Source: Myxococcus dinghuensis (GTDB taxonomy: Bacteria > Myxococcota > Myxococcia > Myxococcales > Myxococcaceae). Taken from it: a stretch of DNA of 52,670 nt. Every line of letters begins with the position of its first letter. The first letter of the stretch is position 1. The DNA is taken from contig NZ_JAKCFB010000056.1 of the NCBI RefSeq assembly GCF_024198235.1, positions 1-52,670 of the forward strand. Direction: 5' to 3'. A program made the translations under genes and the position numbers. The notes beneath the pieces are model-generated. The model saw only the letters and a program-made list of their open reading frames with translations. It did no database searches and was not told where the DNA came from. Positions 35,393 through 43,806 of this stretch are shown piece after piece.

Positions 35393-35903
35393 CCGGCGAG
35401 TCCCTCAACAGCACCTGCTGCAGCCGCACGGGCGGCGCTCCGGACCGGGAGGGCTGGCAGCCCTCGTCGATGGAGGTGCTCGCCACCGAGCGCAGCGTGA
35501 GGCCCGCGTCGTCACAGGCGACGACCTCCGTGGGGAAGGTGACGGGGCAGGGCGCGCCGGAGCCGGTGAAGCCCGTGGCGTGTGTCTGACCCACGAAGCC
35601 CGCGGGGGTGCGCTCCACGACGATGTTCGCCGTGCTGGCGTCCGGGGACTCCGTGCCGCCGTCGGCGCGCGCGCGCAGCACCGCCAGCGTCAACGTCCCG
35701 CGGGCGTCCTCACCGTGGTAGCGGAACGCGGGGTTGTCCGCGTGGTGGTATTCGCCCGCCTGGCTGGCTTCGCAGCCCGGGGGGACGCGGATGGGAGGTG
35801 GAGGTGGGGCCCGTGTCTCCGTGGTGGGTGGAGCCTTGGCGGGACACGCGGTGAGGGACAGGACGCTGAGGCCGAGGGCCAGGGTGGGCAGGGCGCGGTG
35901 CAT
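35379..35903 (-). CDS. Lipoprotein of unknown function
   Basis: A 174-residue protein with lipobox LTAC (Cys20), a Pro-rich linker, and a C-terminal domain with four cysteines (PGCEAS, APCPVT, VACDDA, EGCQPS), which could form two disulfides. No family is recognised. It faces the GT2 gene tail to tail and is divergent from the PEGA gene at 35988. Confidence 0.72.
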   Translation of the reverse strand: MHRALPTLALGLSVLSLTACPAKAPPTTETRAPPPPPIRVPPGCEASQAGEYHHADNPAFRYHGEDARGTLTLAVLRARADGGTESPDASTANIVVERTPAGFVGQTHATGFTGSGAPCPVTFPTEVVACDDAGLTLRSVASTSIDEGCQPSRSGAPPVRLQQVLLRDSPDAGT

Positions 35904-35940
35904 GGGGCGCGAATCTTGGCTTAATGGACGAGAGCAGGGG

Positions 35941-35952
35941 ACTCCGTTTGAT
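35941..35952 (+). promoter_or_regulatory. Shared 12-mer upstream of the second PEGA gene
   Basis: ACTCCGTTTGAT here is identical to 30019-30030 upstream of the first PEGA gene. Here it ends 35 bases before the start codon, there 26 bases before. It could be a common promoter element or coincidence. Confidence 0.3.
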
Positions 35953-35987
35953 TCCCCTCGGATGACTCTCTAACCTTCGGTCCCGTC

Positions 35988-37067
35988 ATGAGCTTCCGAC
36001 GCTGCGTCCTTCTCTCCCTGGTGGCCGTCCTGGCGATGCCGTCGTCCGCGTTCGCGCAGGATGACGACCTGCTCGCTCCCCTCACGCCCCAGCCGTCGAA
36101 GTCCACCTCGAAGCCGAAGACGAAGGTGGTGAAGAAGAAGAAGCCGGAGAAGGTGACCAAGAAGCCCGCGCGCACCAAGGCGCCGGCGGCCACCACCGCC
36201 AAGGGCTCCAAGACGAAGAAGCCCGCCGCCACCGCGGATGATGATCTGCTCGCGCCGCTGGCCCCGATGAAGACGGAGCTGGTGGTGGCGATCTCCGGCA
36301 ACGTCCGGGGCGCGAAGCTGACGCTGGACGGCCGCGAGGTGGGGACGCTCAGCGCGGCCCCCATGTCGCTCGAGGTCTCCCCCGGTGACCACGCCCTCGT
36401 GGTCCGCAAGCCGGGCTACGCCGACTACACGCGGCGCATCGACGCCAAGCCGGGCGTGTCCACCGACGTGCGCGTGGCGCTGGAGCCCACCATGGGCATC
36501 GCCCAGGCGGTGGCGGACATCCCCGGCACCACGCTGGTGGTGGACGGCGTCGAGGTGGGGCCGGTGCCCCAGCGGGACATCCTGCTCAAGCCGGGCCGTC
36601 ACGAAATCGAGTTCCGCGCCCCGGGCTTCAAGCCCGACGTGCACACCATCAACGTGCTGGCCGGCACGGGCTACGAGCTGGCGGGGCGCATGCGGCCCCT
36701 CGTGGACTCGGCCATCGCCGGCCGCGACGGCGACGCGCCCACCCGGACGTCGCTGGACCCCACGCGCAGCGCGGTGGACGACGACTCGACGGACCCCCTG
36801 GCGTTCCCGGACCCGGAGGACCCGAGCGTGTCGGAGGACACCAGCAAGCCCTGGTACAGCCGCTGGTACGTGTGGGCGGGCGTGGGCGCGGTGGTGGCGG
36901 CGGGCACGGTGGGCGCGGTGATGGCGACGCAGGAGCCGGGCATCAAGGCCACGAACCCGGACGCCGTCTGCAACCCCGGTAGCTGTGACAGCGTCGTGGG
37001 CGGCATCCGCGCCGTCCGCCGCCAGGGGGCCTTCGGGCTGCCCCGGCTCCAGGCCGTGAGCTTCTGA
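35988..37067 (+). CDS. PEGA-domain protein with Lys-rich linker
   Basis: A 359-residue exported protein (signal peptide ending AFA-QDD). The peptide DDDLLAPL occurs twice, near residues 25 and 84, flanking a Lys/Pro/Ala-rich linker. Two PEGA-like beta domains follow at about 98-165 (AKLTLDGREVGTL) and 170-235 (TTLVVDGVEVGPVP). A membrane helix lies at about 295-315 (WAGVGAVVAAGTVGAVM), and two cysteines are near the C-terminus. The role is unknown; it is a smaller relative in style of the protein at 30057. Confidence 0.82.
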   Translation: MSFRRCVLLSLVAVLAMPSSAFAQDDDLLAPLTPQPSKSTSKPKTKVVKKKKPEKVTKKPARTKAPAATTAKGSKTKKPAATADDDLLAPLAPMKTELVVAISGNVRGAKLTLDGREVGTLSAAPMSLEVSPGDHALVVRKPGYADYTRRIDAKPGVSTDVRVALEPTMGIAQAVADIPGTTLVVDGVEVGPVPQRDILLKPGRHEIEFRAPGFKPDVHTINVLAGTGYELAGRMRPLVDSAIAGRDGDAPTRTSLDPTRSAVDDDSTDPLAFPDPEDPSVSEDTSKPWYSRWYVWAGVGAVVAAGTVGAVMATQEPGIKATNPDAVCNPGSCDSVVGGIRAVRRQGAFGLPRLQAVSF

Positions 37068-37074
37068 GCCGGTC

Positions 37075-37099
37075 CGCGGGCCCGTGTCCCGGGCCCGCG
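37075..37099. terminator. Strong bidirectional terminator hairpin
   Basis: A ten-base-pair perfect GC stem (CGCGGGCCCG/CGGGCCCGCG) with a five-base loop sits in the 38 bases between two convergent stop codons, so it can serve both genes. Confidence 0.65.
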
Positions 37100-37105
37100 C
37101 GCGCC

Positions 37106-37693
37106 TCACTCGCCCCGCAGGTCGTCGACGGGGCGGGACTGGGGCGCGGAGAAGACGATGTAGACGTCCGTCACCCGGCCCACGCCCCACGAGTCCAGCA
37201 CCGTGGCGCGCAGCTGGAAGGGGTCGGATTCGGGCAGCAGCTCCGTGATGTCCACCTCGCCGGGCTCGAAGCTGAAGGCGCGGCTGCCCACGTTGTCCAC
37301 CAGCTCCTGGCCCATGTGGACGTTCTCGGTGAAGCCCACCACGCCGCGGCGCTTCACCTGGCCCTTCGGGTCCAGGACCTCCAGCAGGATGAAGTTGTCC
37401 ACGCTGAAGCCCAGGGTGGCCTTCGCGTCGCCGTAGAGGCGGGCGCGCTGGCCCTCCAGGCGGAGCACCGGCGTCTCCGCGTAGGTGACGACGCGAGGCG
37501 TGCGCTCGCCCTCGTCCGTGTCCACCTCCACGTCCTCCCGAATCTTCTCGAAGGTCAGGGTCTCCTGCGGGGGAGTGTCCACGAGGAGGCGGACGGCGCG
37601 AGGCGTGGAGGAATGGGCTGGGGCAGGGGCCTTGTGGGCGCACGCCAACAGCCCCAGGGCGGCGGAGGCCAGGGCAAGGGTTCGAAGGTGCAT
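37106..37693 (-). CDS. Lipoprotein of unknown function
   Basis: A 195-residue protein with lipobox LLAC (Cys18). The mature part is mostly beta-strand-like, with FSFEPGEVDITELLP and DSWGVGRVTDVYIVF near the end. It has no further cysteine and no recognised domain. It is divergent from the M1-type peptidase gene; 53 bases separate the two starts. Confidence 0.72.
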   Translation of the reverse strand: MHLRTLALASAALGLLACAHKAPAPAHSSTPRAVRLLVDTPPQETLTFEKIREDVEVDTDEGERTPRVVTYAETPVLRLEGQRARLYGDAKATLGFSVDNFILLEVLDPKGQVKRRGVVGFTENVHMGQELVDNVGSRAFSFEPGEVDITELLPESDPFQLRATVLDSWGVGRVTDVYIVFSAPQSRPVDDLRGE

Positions 37694-37746
37694 GGCGGGT
37701 CCAGGCTAGACGAGCCTCGGTGGCCCGGGTCAATTAGCATGGCGGG

Positions 37747-39546
37747 ATGCGGACGCTCCTGCCCTGCCTGCTGCTCCTGTGCATGCTCCCCGGCCGCGAG
37801 GCCCGGGGGGACGTCCCTCCGGAGGTCCAGCTCAGCCTCCAGCACCTCAAGCCCTCGGAGCGGGAGCGGGCCCAGAAGGCCCTGGGGCCGCTGGAGGAGC
37901 TGCCGCGCTACCGGGTGCAGTTGGAGGTGGACCCGGCCGCGCGCGAGGCGAAGGGGCGCGTCCAGGTGGAGGTGCTGGCGCGCGGCAAGCCCCTCACCGA
38001 GCTGTACCTGCGGGTGACGCCCAACGCGCAGGGCGGCAAGCGGGTGGTGCTGTCCGACGCGCGCCTGGGCAAGCAGCCCATCGTCCTGGAGCAGCCGGAG
38101 CCCACCCTGTACCGCTACCGGTTCGACGAGCCGGTGCCGCCCGGCGCCGCGGCGGTGCTCGACGTGGCGGTGCGCGCGGTGGCGCCGAAGGGGGAGCCTC
38201 CCGGGAAGATGCTCCTGGGCGGGCTGGGCGGAGGGCAGTCGCAGGGGGGGGACCACGGGGCCTTCTCCGCGACGGCGGACTTCCTCAGCCTGGTGGGGGT
38301 CGTCCCCCAGGTGCCGCCCATGGACGACAAGGGGCAGCCGTGGGCCGGGCCGCAGGGCATCGGGGACCTGGCGCTGTACCCGCCGGCCCACGTGCTGGCG
38401 TCCGTCACCGTGCCCTCGGGGTGGACGGTCCACGCCACGGGCGCGCCCATGGGCGACGTGCCCGAGCGCGACGGGCGCGTGCGGTTCGCCTTCGCGGCGG
38501 CCGCGGTGCGTGACTTCCCCATCCTCGTGTCGCGGGGCTACGAGGTCTCCACCGCCACGGTGAACGGCGTCACGGTGGAGAGCCACTACGCCGCGCGGGA
38601 CAAGGACGTGGGCGAGCGCGTGTTGAAGTACGCCACGGCGGCGCTGACGGAGTTCGAGCGCCGGATGGGGCCCCTGCCGTACACGCACTTCCGCGTGGTG
38701 GAGGCGCCGCTGTCCGGAGGCGCGGGAGGCATGGAGTTCCCCGGGCTCATCACCGTCGCCACGTCGCTGTACCGCGGGGTGACGGACCCCTCGGCGCTGC
38801 TGGGTGGGTTGGGCAACCTGGACGGCATGAAGGAGCTGCTGGAGGCGCTGGGGCAGCAGGGCGGCGCGGAGAGCCCCTTCGCGCACCTGGGGGAGATGCT
38901 GGAGCGCACGCTCGAGTTCACCGTGGCGCACGAGGTGGCGCACCAGTACTTCGCGGGGCTGGTGGGCTCGGACCCCATCCACATGCCGGTGGTGGACGAG
39001 TCCCTGGCGCAGTACGCCGCGCTGCTCTACGTCGAGTGGAAGCACGGCAAGGCGGCGGCGGACGCGCAGCGCAAGGAGCTGCTCGTGTCGCCGTACCACA
39101 TGTACCGGTTGTCGGGTGGCGAGGACGGCCGCGCGGACCGGCCCACGGGGGACTTCGACAACGAGACGGAGTACGGCGCGCTCGTCTACGCCAAGGCGCC
39201 CATGCTGCACCACGCGTCGCGCAAGCTGGTGGGGGACGCGGCCTTCTTCCAGGGCCTGCGCACCTACGTGGACACGTACCGCTTCAAGTGGACGTGCAAG
39301 GAGTGCTTCACCAAGGAGCTGGCGAAGGCGAGCCCCACGCACGCCAAGCAGTTGGAGCGGCTGCGCGTGCGCTGGTGGAACGAGGCGCACGGGGACGACG
39401 ACCTGGGCCTGCCCAACCTGGGCTCGGTGATGGGGGCGCTGGGCGGCGGGAGCGGCGGCGGGATGAGCGTCGACGACCTGGAGGCGCTCGACCCCGCCAT
39501 GAAGCAGATGCTGGAAGAGGTGCTGCCGGGCCTGTTGGGGCAGTGA
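37747..39546 (+). CDS. M1-type zinc metallopeptidase, exported
   Basis: A 599-residue protein with a signal peptide (LPCLLLLCMLPGREA). The N-terminal beta domain (about 50-250) resembles the aminopeptidase-N saddle. The zinc site is HEVAH at residues 395-399 and Glu418 in DESLAQY, the HExxH-18-E spacing of the M1 clan. The exopeptidase GAMEN-type loop appears as GGAGGMEFPG near residue 330. It should be an envelope or secreted aminopeptidase-like enzyme. The C-terminus has a Gly/Ser-rich loop. The start has only a weak ribosome site. It ends seven bases from the convergent ftsY stop. Confidence 0.88.
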   Translation: MRTLLPCLLLLCMLPGREARGDVPPEVQLSLQHLKPSERERAQKALGPLEELPRYRVQLEVDPAAREAKGRVQVEVLARGKPLTELYLRVTPNAQGGKRVVLSDARLGKQPIVLEQPEPTLYRYRFDEPVPPGAAAVLDVAVRAVAPKGEPPGKMLLGGLGGGQSQGGDHGAFSATADFLSLVGVVPQVPPMDDKGQPWAGPQGIGDLALYPPAHVLASVTVPSGWTVHATGAPMGDVPERDGRVRFAFAAAAVRDFPILVSRGYEVSTATVNGVTVESHYAARDKDVGERVLKYATAALTEFERRMGPLPYTHFRVVEAPLSGGAGGMEFPGLITVATSLYRGVTDPSALLGGLGNLDGMKELLEALGQQGGAESPFAHLGEMLERTLEFTVAHEVAHQYFAGLVGSDPIHMPVVDESLAQYAALLYVEWKHGKAAADAQRKELLVSPYHMYRLSGGEDGRADRPTGDFDNETEYGALVYAKAPMLHHASRKLVGDAAFFQGLRTYVDTYRFKWTCKECFTKELAKASPTHAKQLERLRVRWWNEAHGDDDLGLPNLGSVMGALGGGSGGGMSVDDLEALDPAMKQMLEEVLPGLLGQ

Positions 39547-39553
39547 CGGCGCG

Positions 39554-41119
39554 TCAGTCGAAGAGGGCCTGGACGAACTCGCGCGGCTCGAAGCGGCGCA
39601 GGTCGGCGACCTTCTCGCCCACGCCCACCCAGACGACGGGCAGCTTCAGCTCGTCGCAGATGCCGATGATGACGCCGCCCTTGGCGGTGCCGTCCAGCTT
39701 GGTGAGGGCGATGGAGGTGACGCCCACGGCCTCGTGGAACTGCTTGGCCTGCTGAATCGCGTTCTGGCCGTTGGTGGAGTCGAGCACCAGCAGCACCTCG
39801 TGCGGCGCGCCGGGCAGCGCCTTGTCGAGCACGCGCTTGACCTTCTTCAGCTCCTCCATGAGGGGGGCCTTGGTGTGGAGCCGTCCCGCCGTGTCGGCGA
39901 TGACGACGTCGGCGCCGTCGGCCTGGGCCTTCTTCACGGCCTCGAAGACGACGGAGCCCGGGTCTCCACCCTCCACGCCCTTGACGATGGGCGCCCCGGC
40001 GCGCGCGGCCCACACGTCGAGCTGCTCGGTGGCGGCGGCGCGGAAGGTGTCGCCCGCGGCCAGCACCACCTTCTTGCCCTCCCGGGTCAGCTTCGCGGAC
40101 AGCTTGCCGATGGTGGTCGTCTTCCCGGCGCCGTTGACGCCCACCACCATGACGACGTGCGGCGGGCCGCCGCCCTCCAGCGTGCGGGGCACGGGCAGGT
40201 CGACGATGCGCGCCACCTCCTCGCGGATGAGGGCCTTGATGCGCTCGGGGTCCTTGAGCTCGTTGCGCTTGAGCTTCTCGCGGGCCACGTCCACCAGGTG
40301 GCTGGCGGTGCGCACGCCGATGTCGGCGGTGAAGAGGATCTCTTCCAGGTCCGCGAGCACGGACTCGTCCACCTGACGCTGCTGGCCGAACAGCCCGTTG
40401 AGGCGGGCCATGAAGCCCTGGCTCTTCGTCTTGTCCAGGCCCTGGGCCAGGGTGCGGCCGGCCTCGGCCTCGACCTTGGCGCGGGCGGCGGCCTCCTCGG
40501 CGCGGCGGGCCTCCTCGGCGGCGGCGGCCTCGCGGGCGCGCTCCTCCTCACGCAGCCGCTGGGCCTCCACCTGCTCGCGCTTGCGGCGCTCCTTGGCCTC
40601 CTCGTCGGCGGCCTTCTTGGCGCGGTACTCGGCGCGCTTCTCCTCCTCCTCCCGCTCCTTGAGGGCGCGGGCCTCGGACTCCAGGCGGGCGCGCTCGGCG
40701 GTGTCGGTGGTGGTCCGGGCCGCGCGGGCGGCCTCCTCGCGCTGGCGGGTCAGCTCCTGGGCGCGGGTGTGGGCCTCCTCGGCCTCGCGCAGGCGGGCGG
40801 CCTCCTTCTCCGAGGGCGGCAGCTCCACGCGCAGCTCGGGGCGCTCGGCGGGGAGGGCGGGGCGCTCCTCGGGGATGGGGACGCCGGGCTTCTTCGCGGG
40901 GGCGGGGGCCTTCTTGAAGAAGAGCTTCCGGGCCGCCAGGACCATCAGGAGGACGAAGAGGGCCGCGCCGCCGATGCCCACCGCGTCGCCCGGGGAGAAG
41001 CCCTCCGTGGGGGGCGTGCCGGTGCCCGGCTGCGTCGTGTTCCCGCCCGGGGTGGGGGCAGGGGAGGGAGCGGGGGGCACCTGGGCGACCAGGGCGTCGA
41101 GGAGCGTGGGCGTCTTCAT
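39554..41119 (-). CDS. ftsY: FtsY, signal recognition particle receptor, with N-terminal membrane anchor
   Basis: A 521-residue SRP receptor GTPase. The C-terminal NG domain (about 235-521) has GVNGAGKTT at 327-335, DTAGR at 409-413 and TKLD at 473-476. A predicted membrane helix lies at about 45-68, followed by a charged Glu/Arg/Ala coiled coil (105-220), where E. coli FtsY has only an acidic A domain. It receives ribosome-SRP complexes at the inner membrane. A GGAG ribosome site precedes the ATG. Confidence 0.95.
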   Translation of the reverse strand: MKTPTLLDALVAQVPPAPSPAPTPGGNTTQPGTGTPPTEGFSPGDAVGIGGAALFVLLMVLAARKLFFKKAPAPAKKPGVPIPEERPALPAERPELRVELPPSEKEAARLREAEEAHTRAQELTRQREEAARAARTTTDTAERARLESEARALKEREEEEKRAEYRAKKAADEEAKERRKREQVEAQRLREEERAREAAAAEEARRAEEAAARAKVEAEAGRTLAQGLDKTKSQGFMARLNGLFGQQRQVDESVLADLEEILFTADIGVRTASHLVDVAREKLKRNELKDPERIKALIREEVARIVDLPVPRTLEGGGPPHVVMVVGVNGAGKTTTIGKLSAKLTREGKKVVLAAGDTFRAAATEQLDVWAARAGAPIVKGVEGGDPGSVVFEAVKKAQADGADVVIADTAGRLHTKAPLMEELKKVKRVLDKALPGAPHEVLLVLDSTNGQNAIQQAKQFHEAVGVTSIALTKLDGTAKGGVIIGICDELKLPVVWVGVGEKVADLRRFEPREFVQALFD

Positions 41120-41190
41120 ATGCGCGGCTCCGCATACACCAACACGCCGGTGGATGCAGCGCCCCTGGCCGGGTAGAACCCCGCTTTGCC

Positions 41191-41745
41191 ATGCGTCTCG
41201 ACCTCCCCACCGCCATGCTGTCGGTCCTCCTGCTGGGCAGTGCCTGCATCGTCGAGGCCCCCGGAGGGGCCTCCGCCGAGGAGCGCCGCGCGGTCACCGT
41301 CCAGGAGATTCCCGGCCTGTCCGTCCGCAACGGGGCGAACCTGGGCGGCAAGGTGGAGCTGACCGCGGCCACGGTCGAGCCGGGGCGCATCTCCCCGGGT
41401 TCGCGCGCCCAGGTCACCCTGTACTTCAAGGTGCTCCAGCCGCTCGAGGAGGACTACCACGTGTTCGTCCACGTCGAGGACGTGGGCGGGCGCATGGAGC
41501 GGATGAACATGGACCACCCGCCCGCGAACGGCCGACTGCCCACGTCGCAGTGGAAGCCCGGGGAGGTGGTCAAGGACGAGTTCTCCATCTACCTGCCGGC
41601 GGACGCCTCGCCGAAGGCCCTCAACATCTGGCTGGGCATGTGGGACCCGAAGACGGACTCGCGCCTGCCGCTGACCAACCCGGACAAGATCCGCAACGAC
41701 GGCCGCAACCGCATCCTGCTCGCGCAGGTGCCCGTGGCCCAGTAG
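41191..41745 (+). CDS. Lipoprotein of unknown function
   Basis: A 184-residue protein with signal peptide and probable lipobox GSAC (Cys19). The mature part looks like one beta-sandwich domain: VTLYFKVLQPLEEDYHVFVH and LNIWLGMWDPKTDSRLPL recall Ig-like domains found in membrane glycosyltransferase-associated proteins, though this likeness is weak. It is divergent from ftsY with 71 bases between. Confidence 0.75.
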   Translation: MRLDLPTAMLSVLLLGSACIVEAPGGASAEERRAVTVQEIPGLSVRNGANLGGKVELTAATVEPGRISPGSRAQVTLYFKVLQPLEEDYHVFVHVEDVGGRMERMNMDHPPANGRLPTSQWKPGEVVKDEFSIYLPADASPKALNIWLGMWDPKTDSRLPLTNPDKIRNDGRNRILLAQVPVAQ

Positions 41746-41804
41746 CCCGCGCGCGGGGCCTCCCCGTTCCGGGCGGCGTTCGAAGTGTCCACTGTCGGAT
41801 GCTT

Positions 41805-41835
41805 CGGGGCGCGCGACCCGTGGGTGCGCGCCCCG
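41805..41835. terminator. Strong bidirectional hairpin
   Basis: A ten-base-pair perfect outer stem (CGGGGCGCGC/GCGCGCCCCG) encloses a smaller ACCC/GGGT pair. It lies between two convergent genes (stops at 41745 and 41909). Confidence 0.6.
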
Positions 41836-41908
41836 AGCGCGGGCGGAGTCGTGCTCAGGGAGGGCCGGTGCGACGTGCCTCCCTGAGCGGACGGGGGATG
41901 TCGCTCCG

Positions 41909-42685
41909 CTACCAGACGCAGGCCAGCGAGGAGTGGTCCGAGAAGGGCGAGAGGGAGCCATCCGGGACGGCGCCATGCTCGGGGATCGAGGTGGCGCTCT
42001 TGTACATGGGCGAGCTGGGGTTGGTCAGGTCGAGGCCGATGAGGTACGTCGTGCTGCTCGAGCGCTCCCGGAACACGGCGCCGCACCAGGGCACATGCGT
42101 GTAGTCCGCGAGCGTCCCCACGGGGACGTACTTCACGGCGCCGCTGCCGCCGTAGTAGGCGAGGTCCGAGGGGTTGGTGACGGGGTACTTGGCGCCAGCG
42201 ATCCAGAGGTAGGTCGTCCCGCCGGTGCGCTCCTGGACCAGGGCCTTGTAGGCGTAGTCGTGGAAGTTGGCGGCCCAGCCACTGTTGGGCAGGTCCTGGA
42301 TGGGCGTGAAGCCCAGCGGCCCGTCCCAGTAGTCCAGCTCCGTGGTCGTCGGAATCCGCCAGAACCACCGGTCCACCACGACGTAGACGGTGCCGGGGAT
42401 GTTGTACTGGCGCATCAGCGTGCCGTCCCGCGGGACCTTCTCGTAGGAGTCGATGGTGGCCTGCGGCGTCGAGACCAGGGTGGCGCTCGAGTACACGCTC
42501 CACTGCGCGGGAGGAATGTAGAAGGGCGAACCGCCCACGACGATGTAGCGGTTCGACGTGCCAGTGCCGAGGAGGACGACCCCATCCGAGACGGGCGCGT
42601 GGCCCGCGAGGGCCTGGACGCCGACGAGGCTCAGGCAGAGGGCGAACCACCGGGTAATGACAGTGATGAACGAGACACGGCTCAC
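41909..42685 (-). CDS. Exported repeat protein of unknown function
   Basis: A 258-residue secreted protein (signal peptide ending ALA-GHA). It contains about four ~50-60-residue repeats with the pattern xGTxYxVxxxxxxxIPxxxxL: SNRYIVVGGSPFYIP, GTVYVVVDRWFWRIP, GTTYLWIAGAKYPV and STTYLIGLDLTNP. Two cysteines lie near the C-terminus. The repeats resemble those of secreted actinobacterial and myxobacterial proteins of unknown role. The GTG at 42685 was chosen because GGAG lies six bases upstream; a TTG at 42697 overlaps that site. Confidence 0.78.
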   Translation of the reverse strand: MSRVSFITVITRWFALCLSLVGVQALAGHAPVSDGVVLLGTGTSNRYIVVGGSPFYIPPAQWSVYSSATLVSTPQATIDSYEKVPRDGTLMRQYNIPGTVYVVVDRWFWRIPTTTELDYWDGPLGFTPIQDLPNSGWAANFHDYAYKALVQERTGGTTYLWIAGAKYPVTNPSDLAYYGGSGAVKYVPVGTLADYTHVPWCGAVFRERSSSTTYLIGLDLTNPSSPMYKSATSIPEHGAVPDGSLSPFSDHSSLACVW

Positions 42686-42840
42686 GGGCTTCTCCAATCA
42701 AGGGTGAGTGCTGCCAAGGCACACCCTAGGGAGGTCGGCGTGATGAGAGCGTGACGGCGCTGCCCGTCGCGAGATGTCTTCGTTTGAGAGGGATGGTGTC
42801 GGTGGAAATGTCTGCCTTTGCCGTCGAGTGGTGCCACGGC

Positions 42841-43806
42841 TCAGCGCGCGGGGATGGGCTCGCGCGCCGCCGCGAAGAGGTTGAGGCCGAGCACGTCGGA
42901 GAGCCTGCGGATGGCGTGCTGGGCGCGGACGCTGTTGCCGAAGCGGTCCAGCGGCGGACTGAACGCGGCGATGGCGAGCCTGCCGGGGACGACGGCGAGG
43001 ACGCCGCCGCCCACGCCGCTCTTGGCGGGGAGGCCGACCTCGTACTGCCACGTGCCCGTGTTGTCGTAGAGCCCGTTCATGGTCATCTCCGCGAGGATGC
43101 GCGGCACGTGGGCCGCCTTCACGGCCCGGCGCTTCGTGAGGGGGTTGATGCCACCGGCGGCGAGCGTGGCGCCCATCACCGCCAGGTCATACGTGGTGAG
43201 GCCCACCGAGCACTGCCGCGTGTAGACGTCCGTGGCCTCCATCGGGTCGCTGTAGAGCGTGTGGCTGCTGTCGAGCAGCCACGCCAGCGCGCGGTTGTGC
43301 TGGTTGGTCCGCGCCTCCGACCGGTACACCTCGTCCATCACCGGGAGCTCGCGACCGGCGAACGCGCTCATCGTGGCGTGGACCTTCTCCCAGCGCTCCT
43401 GCGCGGAGGTCGCGGGGACGAGGCTGACGGTGGCGATGGCGCCCGCGTTGACGAAGGGGTTGAGCGGACGTCCGTCGTGCACCACGAGCGCGTGGACGGA
43501 GGAGAACGACTCGCCCGTGGGGTTGTCGCCCACCTTCCGCCGCAGCGTCTCCGCGCCCACCTCGTCGAGCACACGCGCCAGGGTGAACACCTTCGAGATG
43601 GACTCGATGGCGAACTCGGAGCGCGTGTCGCCGGCCTCCACCCCCTGCGCGTCCGGGGTCATCACCACCAGCCCGAAGCGCTCGGGCCTGACGTTCGCGA
43701 GCACCGGGATGTAGCGGGCGTTCTGTCCCTCGCGCAGGTCCTGGAACGCGCGGTGGGCTTCAATGGTCGCCGTACGGATGGCGTCCATCGTCGGGGGCGT
43801 GTCCAT
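42841..43806 (-). CDS. glsA: Glutaminase (serine-dependent, GlsA family)
   Basis: A 321-residue glutaminase with the beta-lactamase-like fold. The catalytic SxxK is Ser69-Lys72 in ESISKVFTL. GRPLNPFVNAGAIA and NQHNRALAWLL are family blocks, and GLPAKSGVGGGVLAVVPG is the C-terminal loop. It turns glutamine into glutamate plus ammonia in the cytoplasm; the ammonia takes up a proton. The ATG at 43806 has a perfect AGGAGG seven bases before it; that site lies within the coding sequence of the upstream gadC-like gene, which overlaps it by 47 bases. The pairing with a GadC-like antiporter suggests glutamine-dependent acid resistance. Confidence 0.94.
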   Translation of the reverse strand: MDTPPTMDAIRTATIEAHRAFQDLREGQNARYIPVLANVRPERFGLVVMTPDAQGVEAGDTRSEFAIESISKVFTLARVLDEVGAETLRRKVGDNPTGESFSSVHALVVHDGRPLNPFVNAGAIATVSLVPATSAQERWEKVHATMSAFAGRELPVMDEVYRSEARTNQHNRALAWLLDSSHTLYSDPMEATDVYTRQCSVGLTTYDLAVMGATLAAGGINPLTKRRAVKAAHVPRILAEMTMNGLYDNTGTWQYEVGLPAKSGVGGGVLAVVPGRLAIAAFSPPLDRFGNSVRAQHAIRRLSDVLGLNLFAAAREPIPAR

